Assembly (NCBI GenBank): GCA_013400975.1
Contig: WBMZ01009447.1
Location: 338,312-402,311 of the forward strand
DNA from: Atrichornis clamosus
Taxonomy: Eukaryota > Chordata > Aves > Passeriformes > Menuridae
Reading direction: 5' to 3'
Length of the DNA: 64,000 nt
The translations under genes and the position numbers were made by a program. Positions 1-12,415 of this stretch are shown one piece after another (position 1 is the first letter of the stretch; each line of letters begins with the position of its first letter). The notes beneath the pieces are model-generated. The model was not told where the DNA came from, did not search any database, and saw nothing but the letters and a program-made list of their open reading frames with translations.

Positions 1-3000
1 TGGTGTATGCATTATAAAGTCTCACTCAAGTAGCTGCACTGGACAACCACTGCATTCAGCAGAAATCTGCTTTTCAGAATATACACATGCCATTCTAATT
101 AATCTTCAATGGCAACAAACAAAACAATCTTCAAGTCCAGATTTTGGTTACCAGAAATTTTGCCATTGTTTTAGGTATTGTTAAGCATTTGTTTTAACTT
201 GTTTACATTACTTATGTCATATTTTTGGCCTCTTTTTCTCCAGTGTGTGTTTTGGGAACTCTGGGACAGAAAACTATTTTTACTCTCTACTGGTAGAACA
301 GATGACTGCAACCCTGATTTAAGGAGCAGATGAAACATAGTGTAGGTGTCTGCCCCACAGTTAGCCATGCAAAGTGGCACCCTTTGCCAGCACTAGGTCA
401 CACAGGACGTGCAGGGCAGGGAAAGCAGCCCCAGGTGTATTTTCAGGCACTAGTGCCTGGCTGTAAAGCAGCAACACTGTTACAAAAGCAGTTTTGTTGT
501 GCTACAAAAGCCCATATACCACATAGACACTGTTATCATGATGATCAGCTGGAAGTACAGCTGAGAAGTTGAAGAGAAACAGTGATACCAAACTCACTTA
601 ATCCCTTTGAGAAATTTTTACAGCGGCTAGCCTGGTATGGGTCCAAACTAAGAGATCCAGGGAACACAAGGGAAGCAAAGTAACATTGAAATAAATACCT
701 GTTAATGATACTGTGAAATGCCTTTAGTATTTTCTACCCTCTCAAAATTGCACTGTTCTACCTAAAAAATATATAGCATAAAAATAATGTGCTTCTGTCC
801 CTTCTCAAGAAGTTGATTATATTGATACAGTTTTGTCTGAAAATGCTAAATACATCAAACTTCAACTGCATTCTGTATGATTCTCTAAATTTTTTTTCAG
901 TTCTTTCTGCATCAGCTTCAGCTTTCTTCTAGATCAGAAGAGAAGTGACCGTGCTAGGCAGCTCAAACTACAACAGGGGTTACAACTTTTGGGAAGTCTT
1001 CTTTTTGAAAAGCCAAGAGACATTTAGTCACCAGAAAACATCTTCTCTTTAGATTTTATAATCCATTTTTCCTTTGCCTGGACCAGAGTGTGATTGAGGC
1101 ACCTGATGAGAAAGTACAGCCTAGGAGCAGATTTAGTTGTGGTGACTACACCAGTGCAGTAGACTCCTTTTTCTTCCCTCAGTTTCCCCCCTCCCACACA
1201 TGCTTTCACTGCAAGCAGTGTTTTGCAAAGATCTCGATAGCAAAGACTGTCAGCTCTGACATAGCTGGTGGTATTGAGAGGAGCATGCTGAGGCTTCTTC
1301 ATTCTTCTGATGAATTGCTGTAGCTAAGACAGTTCTTCACAATGTTGTCATTTGCAGCTGACTCCCTGTTCTTTCAAGTCTAGTTTTTCTTATTCTTTTA
1401 CTATTCTGTGACCAGCAAATATTTGAACCATAGAAGTAAGATGCAGATGGCTTAGATATTACCCGTGGGCAAAGTATCATGTATCTACAAAGGGCTGTGT
1501 CCCAGTCTCTGATACATAAGATATTCCAAGCCTTTCATCTGAAACACGCAATGAGAACATTTGATCCTTGCATGTTGCTTTGCTGTCTACATTAATATTG
1601 AAAGCCTGGTTTATTATGCTTAGTGTGTTTATTGTCATAGTTGAATGTCTACCTTTGTGTATAGCTTTCAGTATGTGAAAAAGGAATCACTGGGTTCACT
1701 TAGGAAACAGAAGTCAAGTATACTGACATCCCTGTATATCTGTGGTGACAGATGTATGTAAGGAAAGTAAATTACAGAAATACATTCTTAGCTAAGGAAA
1801 GATCATATTGAGACTCAATATATTCATAATTTTATTGAGATATCTCAAGAGTTTAGTGATTTGATATTCTTCATAATACACACTTTCAAACATAGAGTGG
1901 CAAATATATCCTGTACATGTCCTTCTAGTCAAGAATTTCATTTATCTTTCAATTGTGAAAGGACCTATATCACTTTAACATTTTAATCTTGTTTTATGAT
2001 AAATGTCTCATAAAAAAAAAACATCCTTGACAGCATCTTCTATAGTTTCTACAGAAGTGTAGAAGTCCTTCTCTTCAGACAGGCCAAAGAAGTCTATCTA
2101 AGCACAAGCACACTGGGCTTATGTTGCGGTAAAGGATGCAGAAGATCATTTCCATACTATATGAGAAAACTAATCTATTTCCCTGTATTCATTTTAAGTG
2201 TACACACACACAGTCGTTCCTAAACTTTTTGAAGTCTTTCTTTTGTGAAGAAGACAAACATGCAAAGCACTGCATCCAGTTCCCCCTGCCCAGCTGCATT
2301 CTCCAGAGTGAACACTACCATCTGATTTCTCCTTGCTCCTACCTTGACCACCTTCGTTGGTATTGCAGAGATCCAGCTGCTCTCTCTGACTAGTTCTGAA
2401 CTGAACCTTACCTCTCTAGCCTGCCCCCTGGTCCTGGCTCAGGCAGTCCAACCATCAATAGTGCACCTCCCAAGGCATCTCCCCTCGCGAACCATTGCTG
2501 TTCTGTGTTGGTTTACAGCAGTAGAATGTCAATCACACCAGGGTTGGAACAGCTTCTAGTATTTAGGTTCACTCAGCCTTGTGTATCAGAGCTTTATGAG
2601 TGCCTTTTAATTCTGGAGTTAAATAAGTCATTCCATGATATGCAGCTGGTAGGTGGAGGAGCCATAATTAAAAAGTAAGATAGCACGGTTTCTATCGCAT
2701 GATTTTACCATGCAACCTGGAATTTCTCTTCCCATCACATGTCTCTTTATGGCTCTAGTATGTAAACTGTGGTGTCTCATGTCCCCTAGACATGTGGCTG
2801 TGACAATATGTTGTTATTAACCAGCAAATATAGCATAGGTAAAATAGACTTAAAAGCAGAAAAAGTAACCTGTCATGTTTGTATGGATCTGAAAAAAACC
2901 CACAGTATTAATTTTCTGAAAGATTAATCCTACTTGGGATTAATTTTCTGCTTTTCCAGAGAACTCTGATTCAAAACAAAATGGATGATTTAAGTAACAT

Positions 3001-6000
3001 TAATGCTTAAAAATATAAACTGAAATCCATATCTAAAAGTCTTCCTAGAAATTGTTAAAGCCATATTTTGATTGAAAGATGAGCTTATCCAAAATTTTAG
3101 AGAACAGAAACCTTTCTGACAAAGGTATTTTTTCTTCCTAGGAATTTTGTGTTGTGTTTTGTGGGTTTTTTTTCCCTACAGTTTCATGCATCACTATTAT
3201 TCTACCATCTTATCAAACTAATGCTCAAATACACACATTTATTTGGATGCATATTACTTATTCATATTATTATAATATTTAGTTTGTCTTTTCATTAAAT
3301 ATGATTTCTGATTTATATATGAGCACACCTAGTTTGTTACTTTCCCAAGTGTCTAGAAGTTTAGATTCAGTCTAAGCTTCAAATCTGAAGTTTGAACTGA
3401 TTTTCAGTATCAAAAATTTAAATAAATGCACTAGTTATCTCTTGCAGAATTTGGAAACGTCCAGTAGAACTATTTTTTCTGATAATTATTCACCTATTTT
3501 TCTGATGTGATTTTCAGAAAGCAAATAGACCTTCTGCTAAGAGTACTGACTTTGTGATACTGATTATTTTTCATAAGTTATGATAAAAGAAGTGGTCATA
3601 CTTAATGCAAATGTCTGCAACATTTCCAAGGCTTAGGACAGCTAGAGAGACTTTGCATAGAACAAGCTGCTTAAGCTCTCAAAAGCAATTGGTACCTCTA
3701 AAATGTTATAATCCACCTGATGAAGGTATCATTTAGGAACATTGATGATATTGAGTTTTGTGAGACATATTACACAATTTAAGTAAGTCACAAAACAAAT
3801 ATGTTTTTATTAGCGATTAATATGCAGATATTCTATTGTAGCCATGTGTGGTTCCTTTTCTGACTAACAGTATTTAACTATTTACTATATCTTTCCACCA
3901 AATTCCTACATTTTCTCTTCAAGTTGCAGGTAGATAAAGAACAAAGACAGTACATGAAGAGCTTGTAAGAAATTATACAGCAGAACATGCTGGAATTAAA
4001 AATGGATATGCTCAGCTATCAGCATTTTCTAACAGTGCTTGAGTTTGGGCAAAGTTATCATTCCTCAGACCTCTAACAGGCAGTAATAAAATTACAAACT
4101 CTGGCTCTGGCCAAACTTTTATAATATTCCTGCTTCCTAATGATTTCACCTGGATTGCTTGTTTTATACAAAGAATAAGAAATGGAACACAAATTGGCAA
4201 GAGATAAAGAAGACATGCAACACTGAGATTTTTTGGAGACGGAAATCTCTCTCAGAATAAATGGGTTTGCTCATCTTGTTAGCTTGACAATTTTTACAGG
4301 TTTTCAAGATATAAATGTTAAATATAACTATGTTACTTCTTAAGTTACAAGTTTAATGCTAGTGACTTCTGGGAAAGTTTTGTTCAAAGACAGCCTGAAC
4401 CCTAGATACAAAAGGATAATTAAGCATTAACCTGGATCTCTCCCAGGAGGGAACTAAACTCAGAACAAATAACATTCTTCCCCAATTACTTGTTAGAATT
4501 GTAGTTCAGATACCAGCTGAGATTGGTGCATTTCATTTATTAAGGACTATTGAATATGACTAGAGGACACAGGCAATCTGATAGGCTTGGGGTCTGACTC
4601 TGCAGTTTTTAATGTCAGAGCTCTCTCAGAAAGTGTTGTCCATCCTGCAGTAGGTGTGAGCATTTTGCTTTTAAAGATTAAATTAGAAGAGAGACCCAAG
4701 TGAGATATACATATCACATTTTACTCTTTAATAAACTTCTCCTTAAAGTAGTGTTAAAGGTCTGTTAATATTGAAGAACAAAGTTCCTGTTAAAATAATC
4801 TATTTTACCTTAGGATTGCAGTATTAAACTGTTTCCTGGAGAGCCTCTTTGCACACAGGCCCTTTAAAACAAATCGGACATTCTCAGTAACAGGCATTTT
4901 TGCATTCCACATTGCAGGGTTGATATCATACCATAATAGTCATTCTCATGATGAGGCTTGATGGCTAACCTGCCAGAGAATAGCTGACTTTTTTTGGCTC
5001 TCTTCCTCCATTTTTCACCCGCCCCCCTCTGCTCTTCATAATATATTTAAATAGAGAAAAAAATCACACATTTTTACAAGTAGGAACTGGGGTCAGAACC
5101 AACCCCCATCTCCTTCCCAGTTTTCATCTGCCTGAAGCAACATGTCTTGTTTCATCTCATACCTAGGAAACAAGCCAAATGGAACACTCCCTTTGCAAAA
5201 GCTGCCTCTCATGTGAAGGGCCTGTCTTTTCTGAAGGACAGGCTCCTCCTCCCCTTCTTCTTAACTCAACATTACTTTCTATAACGTTCTCAAAGAAAAT
5301 AGAAAAATTTTAAGAATCCACCAAATATTATTTTTTTCAGTAAAAGGACATAAAATTTAGACTCTTGAGGGCTAAAAGGTGGGGAAACCATCATCTTTCT
5401 TTCTTCTGGAACAGGAAGAGACCATAACTGCAGTGCTAGTATGAAAAGTTTGCCTCTGCTATGAACAGAAGTACATTAAGCCTCAAAAAGGCTAAGTGAT
5501 TCATAAAGTAGTAAAAATGGCAAGTGCAATTTAGCTCAAAGAGGAGTGGGTAGAGTTTTTAGATTCTAGGATTTTTTTCAGGTTGAAATTGCTTTGCTGT
5601 CTTCATAAAAGTGCAAAAGCAAACATAATTTGTACCTTGTGCACACTTTTCAACAGTGAATATATAACAGTTGCCAGCCACCTATTTCACTAACTGTGTT
5701 TCAGGTGTGTAGCAAAATTAAAGATGTCACTACTCTATGAAGGATCTCAGCACTGTTCACAGAAGGTAAATGACAGGTAGAAAAGGGTGAAATGGACTAG
5801 TAACTGTGAAAACTACTTTGGTGCTTCTAGACAAAAAAGAGCTGTCTAAACAAAAGCATGTGAACAATGCTCTTGTAACAGCAGGTAAAGCTTCCTGTCC
5901 GATCATTTCTTAGTTGTCTAAATTAGTCCTGAGGAATTTGACTGCTGTAAACACACCTCAACATGTGTATGCAAAATCTTAAGGGAAAAGAAGTACACTT

Positions 6001-7402
6001 TACACATATTCCAAATATTCCCACATTTTTGTTGGGTTTTGGGGAATTTTGTTCTTTTTCTTTTTATCAGGAGAGATGCTTCTACTGTATCCCATATGCT
6101 CCTTTTTATGTCAGAGGACAATAGCTACATTTCCAGGGAAGAGGGGTTCAGAGCAGCCACAAAGAGTGACACGAGTTCTCATGTGCAGTGTGGCCCAGGA
6201 ATTTTAGTCAGGAGGGAAAGAGATCTTGTGTTAATCATCTAAGATTTTAGTCAAATAGGTTTATACAGACCTAAAGTTGTCAGAAGCTTCCAATTCTAGT
6301 AACTGATCTAACAAAAGACAGCTGATGAAGCGGAGTTGCAAGCAAGAAATTATGTTCACTTAACATAATTAACAAAACCAAATACGTGACAAAAGTAGTA
6401 ATAAACACTTCTTAAAGTGTGATCTCTTAAGTATTTTACTAACAAGACTCTTTCACAGGGAACCTCTGCACATACAGGCTGGCAAACGGATGACATGATA
6501 AAATTGAAATATGACATTCTACACAACTTACATACTCCTGTTGACTATTAGGCTAAAGGTCTAGATGCTGCAAGAGAAGAACTCTAAAGTTGTTACATCC
6601 AGTCTAAGAATTTACAGCCTACCCTACTTACCACTTTAACATCTGGAAAACTAATATTAGTGTGACAAAACTGGGAAGAAAATAAAAAACCATGTCAAAG
6701 TTGCTTCTATTAGAATATAGAATAGTTTATGGAGAAAAGTTGCTTAATCTCTATCCACTAAGGATTCTTAAAAGCAGGCTGGAAAAAAGCAAACTTCAAA
6801 TATTCTGCACGCAAAAAATGTTATTCTAGCTGGAAGATGTTTACAGTTCCTTTAATTCCAGTTCAGCTTGGTGAACAAAGAAAAATAAAGTAGTTTGCAT
6901 AATACATTTGGAGGGAGGAAAATCATACCATTCATTAAAATTTGCCATCTTCATTACAGTTGAAATTAACAAAGGCGTCATTATTCACGAATGAATTTAT
7001 ATTTGTATTTCAATTTATACTTGTGCTGAGACAGAGGAATAACAAATTCTGTGGTTTTGTTTAGTTTCCTGTATTCAGATGTAATTCTAACATATTACTG
7101 CCCAAAGGCCATGGTGCATTACATCTCAAAAATGGGCAAATTCTGTCCTCACAATTCCTGTAAGTAGCAAAAAAAGGTAAATAGAGCATCAACGCTGATG
7201 GAGTGCTTAAACAAATTAATTCCTGTAGCAGATGCTCATGAACTGATTACTCAAATCATGGTAAAGCATGGAGTGAGGGCCAACAGATACACTGGTTTTG
7301 AACAGGCAATTTCTAGTGCCATCAGAATTTAAGTCAAGACTAATTTAATTTGCATGAGGGTTTTTGCCAAGATAAGTGGTGGTCTTTGGACATTTTCCTT
7401 AG
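1..7402. other. Non-coding AT-rich DNA, no gene seen
   Basis: I see no coding region, RNA gene or recognisable transposon here. The sequence is AT-rich with scattered short homopolymers, such as A-runs near 2010 and T-runs near 890 and 3160. A mildly GC-rich patch lies at about 2280-2540; it has short ORFs on the plus strand but no recognisable peptide. Highly diverged repeats may be present that I cannot identify by eye. Confidence 0.6.
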
Positions 7403-7489
7403 GCTATCTCTATCAGAAAAGCCAGTATCAGAAGTACTCCAAAGAGAACAAATCAGACTTTCCCACTACTCCTTACTCCACTGATTCAG
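7403..7489 (+). other. Possible internal coding exon (unrecognised, weak)
   Basis: An 87-base open stretch is preceded by a plausible acceptor (pyrimidine-containing tract ending TTCCTTAG at 7395-7402) and followed by a good donor (CAG then GTAAAT at 7490). Read with two leading bases as the end of a split codon, it encodes about 28 residues rich in Y, K, Q and S, and it ends in phase 1. A symmetric phase 1-1 exon is typical of extracellular or adhesion proteins, but I recognise no family. Open stretches of this size between AG and GT are common by chance in 64 kb, and no partner exon was found nearby. Treat it as a candidate only. Confidence 0.15.
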
Positions 7490-7588
7490 GTAAATATTAT
7501 TACCTATACATTACCTATTCTTTAAAGAAAATTATTTCAGTTTCCAAGACTTCAATAAACACTGAAGTTTTAAATCAGTATTAAAATG

Positions 7589-7602
7589 CACACACACACA
7601 CA
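7589..7602. repeat. (CA)7 microsatellite
   Basis: Seven consecutive CA dinucleotides. A short simple repeat with no sign of function. Confidence 0.9.
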
Positions 7603-10368
7603 TTCAGAACACACATGACATGAAAAGTGCTCAAAACCCAGCATATGCTGCTAAGGTGGTCCAAACACCTGTTGTCACAGAAGTACAGTAAAGTGTCTCA
7701 ACAACTTCAAAAACATAATTTCTTGACCATTAATAGTAAAAAAAGTCCCTCTTCAATAATGTCTTTACACCTTTCTGCATGATTATATATAACTGAAGGT
7801 ACCGAATACCTGAAAAGTATTATTTAAAATTATCCCCAATCTAGAGCAACAACTCAAGATGGAATCAAGGAAACAAATGCAGCTCTTCCACAAGTGTAAG
7901 ATATGGGAAACAGGTTTACACTGTCTTTAGTTTCCATTACTCTCTCCATTTTTTTCTATTAAAATCTGAACTGTCAGTCTATTTCTTGAGTTTTCATATT
8001 TTCCCAAATACTTTTTTTTTGCCCTTTTCCACCTGCATCTGCACAAAATCATCAGTCACATTAGTATTTTGTAATGAGCTCTCCTTGAGAAGCAAGAGAG
8101 TTTCTCCATTTTCAAAGAGGGTGGGGGTAGGGTGCGTTCAACACCAACCTCCACAGGGAAGAAATCAGCAGGAATTCTGTTGAAGGAAAAGAGGATGAAG
8201 GGAGAAGAACACTGGGGATCATTCCTTTTCTATTTTGATATGGCATAGAGCAGTCTTGATTTTTGACATACATTTCTCCTGTGCAGTTGTGCAGAACCAC
8301 CCTCTGAAGTTTATCTATCAGCAATTTTTGAAGAAAATGCTGTCTCCTTATCACCTTTAAAAATGTATTTTGGAAAACTTATTGTTGTTTTTGAAACATG
8401 TTTGGTATTAATGATTTGGTAAATAGTGTGTTCATGAGCAAAGGTACTCTGAGCTGCACTGAAATGAAAAAGACCTCTCTGGAATCAAAAATACATAGAA
8501 AATACTGTAAACAGAGTAGAAAACATGATTTCCTGCAGTCATGATTTAACATATGTATAATTAATATGTTATGAAAAAAAAACCCTTAGTCTTCAGAAAA
8601 CATTGGACTGAGCCTGTTTTGTGGGCAGAAGATGCACCTAGTGGTAATCTAAATGTAAGAAAAATGTCTTACCTGATTCTTTTAATTTAAGCCTTTTCAT
8701 GAAAATTCTGAGTGTAAATAAACAATTCTTAGAGAGAAAGTGAAAAAGCACTGGAAGAAATTTGGAGGTAATCAGCTAAAGGAAGCAATGTCTTACTTCA
8801 GATTCAGACTTGAATTTTTTTTCATCCAGGTTCAAGCATTTTAATAATGCACTCACCATAAAAACCTTCACTCTTCCAGTAGCCAACTGAAAGGAGAAGG
8901 GGTAATTCTGAATGTCTTTAGGGTTGTCACATAAGACACCAAGATCAGTTCAGGGAAGACTTGCTGAATTTAAGGTTTATATAGGGAATATCAGAATAGA
9001 CAGTTCAAGTTGTCTCAGGGGGTTTTCAAGTTCTCTGTTCTACCTTTTCCATATTACACTGCAGCATCTCATTTCTGGTTTGCAAGAGCCACTTCTAGGG
9101 CTAATAGAGCAGTTCTATCCTCCATTCCAGTCAGGTCTCACTTTCTACTGCAGTTATGAGCAGCTATGATGAAGAAGGCCTGCCGTGGCAGTTAAGTGGT
9201 CCATTCACTAAAACAAATGCAGAATAACAGTTCAGAAACCACAGAAGAGTCATCAGCTAGGGATGATTTGCAACAATAAAGTTCAATATATACAAACTGT
9301 TGACCTAGATACGATTGTATAATCCATTACTAATTTTCTGAGTCACCTAGTCAGATCTCCATTGGGTCTTAGATAATATCTTGTAGCTGAACTCAGAACT
9401 GCTAACACAAAGCTACAGCAACTTCTCACCTAACAATTACTCATCCTCACTCTGTTGGGTGTAAATTTGATACGAAACATTCCTTGGTAGTTTCTGCCCC
9501 CACGCAGCCTACAGAACTTCTGTTCTGAGTGAACACTTAACGTCTTCTACATTTCTGTAGCCTTGAGGGAATCAGCTTATTCAGATGAGCAGGACAAAAA
9601 GGCTGGTTCGTGCCCCAGTTCTTACTTCCCTTGAATTCTAAGCACTCATCCATACAAATGTTGAGTGAACCATCATTTTAGTGTGCTGCTTCTCACAGTG
9701 TAAATGACTACATAATGTGAGTACTGAAAGAGGCCCCGTCCGCACACCCTTTCTACAAAGAGCAATCTGATATGGAGGTACAAAGTTCATATTTTACTAC
9801 AGATAAGTTAATTATTTTCAGATATATCAAGCACTTGACTAGTCAGTGAGAGGTTATTTATGACATTAAATTGGATCATTTTTTTGAATCGAGTAGCCAT
9901 AGAGATCTAAAGAAAAGGAAAAAAAATCTGAGCCTCAACTCCCTGCTTGCTATGGTGATTAGCAAGCTGCATGTTTTCCTTCCTATCAAAAATTTATCAT
10001 TTTTTTTTTCTCTGTAAGACTTTGAGCATCAGATTTTCTTTGCCTTTCTGGCCTTAAGCACATGTTCAGCTGATTGGTTACAAGAAATTCTTTTACAGTC
10101 TCTGGCTAGGTGCCACCTTCCAGCTTGCTTTTCCACATTCTTCAAATGATCAGTCTATTCCCCCTGTTTTGTGGGGACAAGACCTCATAGTTCAATCACC
10201 TTTTATCTGAGTTTCCAAGAGCACAGAGGGTTTCCTTTTACCTGCCAAGATATTGTTGCACATACATATGCCTAATACCTTTCTTAAATATACTTTGTTA
10301 TTTTTTCACTAACTAAAAAGCAGTGCTATTTTGGAACTGTAGTTTCTTTTGTTTCTGCTAGACTAAGC

Positions 10369-10404
10369 TATATATATGTAAATATATATTTATGTATATA
10401 TATA
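10369..10404. repeat. Imperfect TA-rich tract
   Basis: Alternating T and A interrupted by a few G and T bases. It is an ordinary low-complexity tract of the kind common in vertebrate intergenic DNA. Confidence 0.85.
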
Positions 10405-12137
10405 AGTCCTGTAATAATTTTTTTTTCTTCATATATTAGTTTTAGTTCAAGAGTAAATACGTTTAAAGGAGTTGGGTTTTTTTATTTTCTGCATTCTTAA
10501 TGACGAGGTAACAGCAAGCTCACTGTAGGTCCTGTCTCAGTCTATGCCAGTATGCAGAAGTCTGGAATTTCCATTTTCAGTCTTCCAGTTGGAAATTGAC
10601 TAATCACTGATTTCTAACCTATTCATTAGCTTTGGCCAAAAGCTGTCCATAAAGAAGGTGAAGAATAAGAAATATCCCCTCACATTAATTATCCAGATAT
10701 CTTTGAGGAGATGAAGCTTCAAGGTCACTGTTTTGCCATTCTTGTCAGGTTTTTCTAGTAATTTTTTTTTATTTATCTCAAAGTATTCAGGAAAGATATC
10801 ACACAGATGCCCTGTAAGCTATAGGAATTTTTACTGCAATATAAGTATTTTTCATTCTGCACAGACTTGAGCATTGCTATTTTCCATGAAAGATTCTGAA
10901 TTCTTAAAACATAATTTAGTTATTTTCCTCCTGTAAGAAGGATGCTACATTTGGCAACTCCATTATGTTTTTCTGTATATAAGTCACCCATAGATCAAGA
11001 CTGTATCACTGACCTATGTCCATTTTTATAACCATTACTTTATTTATCACTACTTATGTTTTGGCATTCTCTTCTCCAAACAGGATTAAAGTTTAATTTC
11101 TTACACAATGAGAAAAACTTTTAATAGGTTAGACTAACTTTCTATCAATCACACTCAGAAAGAAAAATCATCATAAATTCACATAGCATTGTTATTCCTA
11201 TGTATATTTACATTTAAATACATTATTAACTATTTTCTTATGTGACAAAGCTGCTTTGTGTTCTTCTAGTTCATCAGTCAAAATGTACTGTGAAAACCAG
11301 TCAAATAACTTACAACATTACTCTTAAAAATGTGCAGTAGACTGAAAGGTACAGTTACACGAAAAGTACATTACCCAGGATGTAACCTAAAGCCATCAAA
11401 TGACAAGAGAGAGCTTGTAGTTGAGAATGTAAGTGAAAGACAACTATATATACAATTTATATATGCATATAAATTCCCTTACATGGATATTAACAATATG
11501 AACATTATATATATGCTTCACTATGTGTAATGACACCTGAATTCATTTTAGATAAATACATTGATTTTGATATTGAAATAGCTTTATGGATGTGTTTATA
11601 ATGAAGCCAACCACAGGATTACATGAATGAAAGAAGGATCACCAATCACTAGCCTGAGCTAGTAAAATATTCTCTGTCAAAATGTTGTCACTTAGGCATA
11701 TACTTTCAATATTCAGTGGTATGTTGGCTCAAGATTGTCTACACTAAAACTGAAAGTTAGAATAAAAATCACAACAGATACAAGCCATGCTTAAAAATAA
11801 TAATTCTAGTATCAAGCAGTATTTTCAATAAAGTATCATGTAATAATAAAGCACTAATATCTCATCTAAAATACAAGATTGAAATCACTAGTTTTCAGAA
11901 AGACTAAAAGTCTGAGAGGATTGAAAGAATGGAAAAATACAGAAAAGTAAAACAATTGGACTTTCATAGTACCCCAAAATAAATGCGTTTTGAGGAAACT
12001 ACTTTTGGACCTATATAAGTAGAGCAAACATATTAAATATTATGGAGGTTTAGGTGATATTAAAACAAAAAAAATTAACCAGTAGAGAAATCAGTGTTTA
12101 TGAGCAGAACAAATTTATTATGTGACTAGAAGATCAC

Positions 12138-12273
12138 AGATTTCACAGAATATTCTGAGTTAGAAGGGACCCACAAAGATCATTGAGTTCAACTCCTACC
12201 TGAATGGCCCATACAGGGATCAAATCCATGACCTTGGTGTTACTAGCACCCTGTTCTAACAGAGCTAATCTCA
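12138..12273 (-). mobile_element. tRNA-Ile/CR1 chimeric SINE (TguSINE1-like)
   Basis: Read on the minus strand, the element starts with a tRNA-like head of about 65 bases (12205 to about 12273) and ends in a CR1-type tail (about 12138-12204). The head matches a nuclear tRNA-Ile: a TTAGCTC A-box region near 12264-12270, an anticodon-loop region at 12240-12246, a degenerate B box at 12217-12227, and an acceptor end reading GGGCCA at 12205-12210. The D-loop is about 4 bases short, and the position matching the AAT anticodon reads AGT (12242-12244), so this is not a working tRNA. The tail reads as the reverse complement of the avian CR1 3' end and closely resembles the LINE copy that starts at 29411. 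This combination is the known architecture of the passerine SINE TguSINE1, mobilised in trans by CR1. It is an old, mutated copy. Confidence 0.8.
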
Positions 12274-12415
12274 AGGACAATAAAACATCTGCATCTTGAT
12301 CTCCCTCTCCAACTGGTCTTCATTAATANCTAGCACCCTGTTCTAACAGAGCTAATCTCAAGGACAATAAAACATCTGCATCTTGATCTCCCTCTCCAAC
12401 TGGTCTTCATTAATA
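12243..12415. repeat. 86-base perfect direct repeat around a single N
   Basis: Positions 12243-12328 and 12330-12415 are identical over 86 bases, with only the ambiguous base N at 12329 between them. The repeated unit begins inside the SINE head, at the anticodon region, and runs into the unique flank. Perfect identity next to a mutated element, exactly at the only N in the window, points to two overlapping contig ends joined without being merged. A real tandem duplication is possible but less likely. Confidence 0.9.

Larger units (their letters stand above)
7490..12137. other. Non-coding AT-rich DNA, no gene seen
   Basis: No gene, RNA or transposon is recognisable here. The stretch contains the CA repeat at 7589, a G-rich spot at about 8115-8131 with three G-runs, a TA-rich tract near 10370 and further TA-rich sequence around 11450-11520. 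The short ORFs have no family resemblance. Confidence 0.6.

Noticed and set aside
12205..12273. A functional tRNA-Ile gene on the minus strand
   Set aside because: The D-loop is shortened by about 4 bases, the anticodon position reads AGT instead of AAT, the B box is mutated, and the tRNA runs straight into a CR1 tail. It is the head of a SINE.
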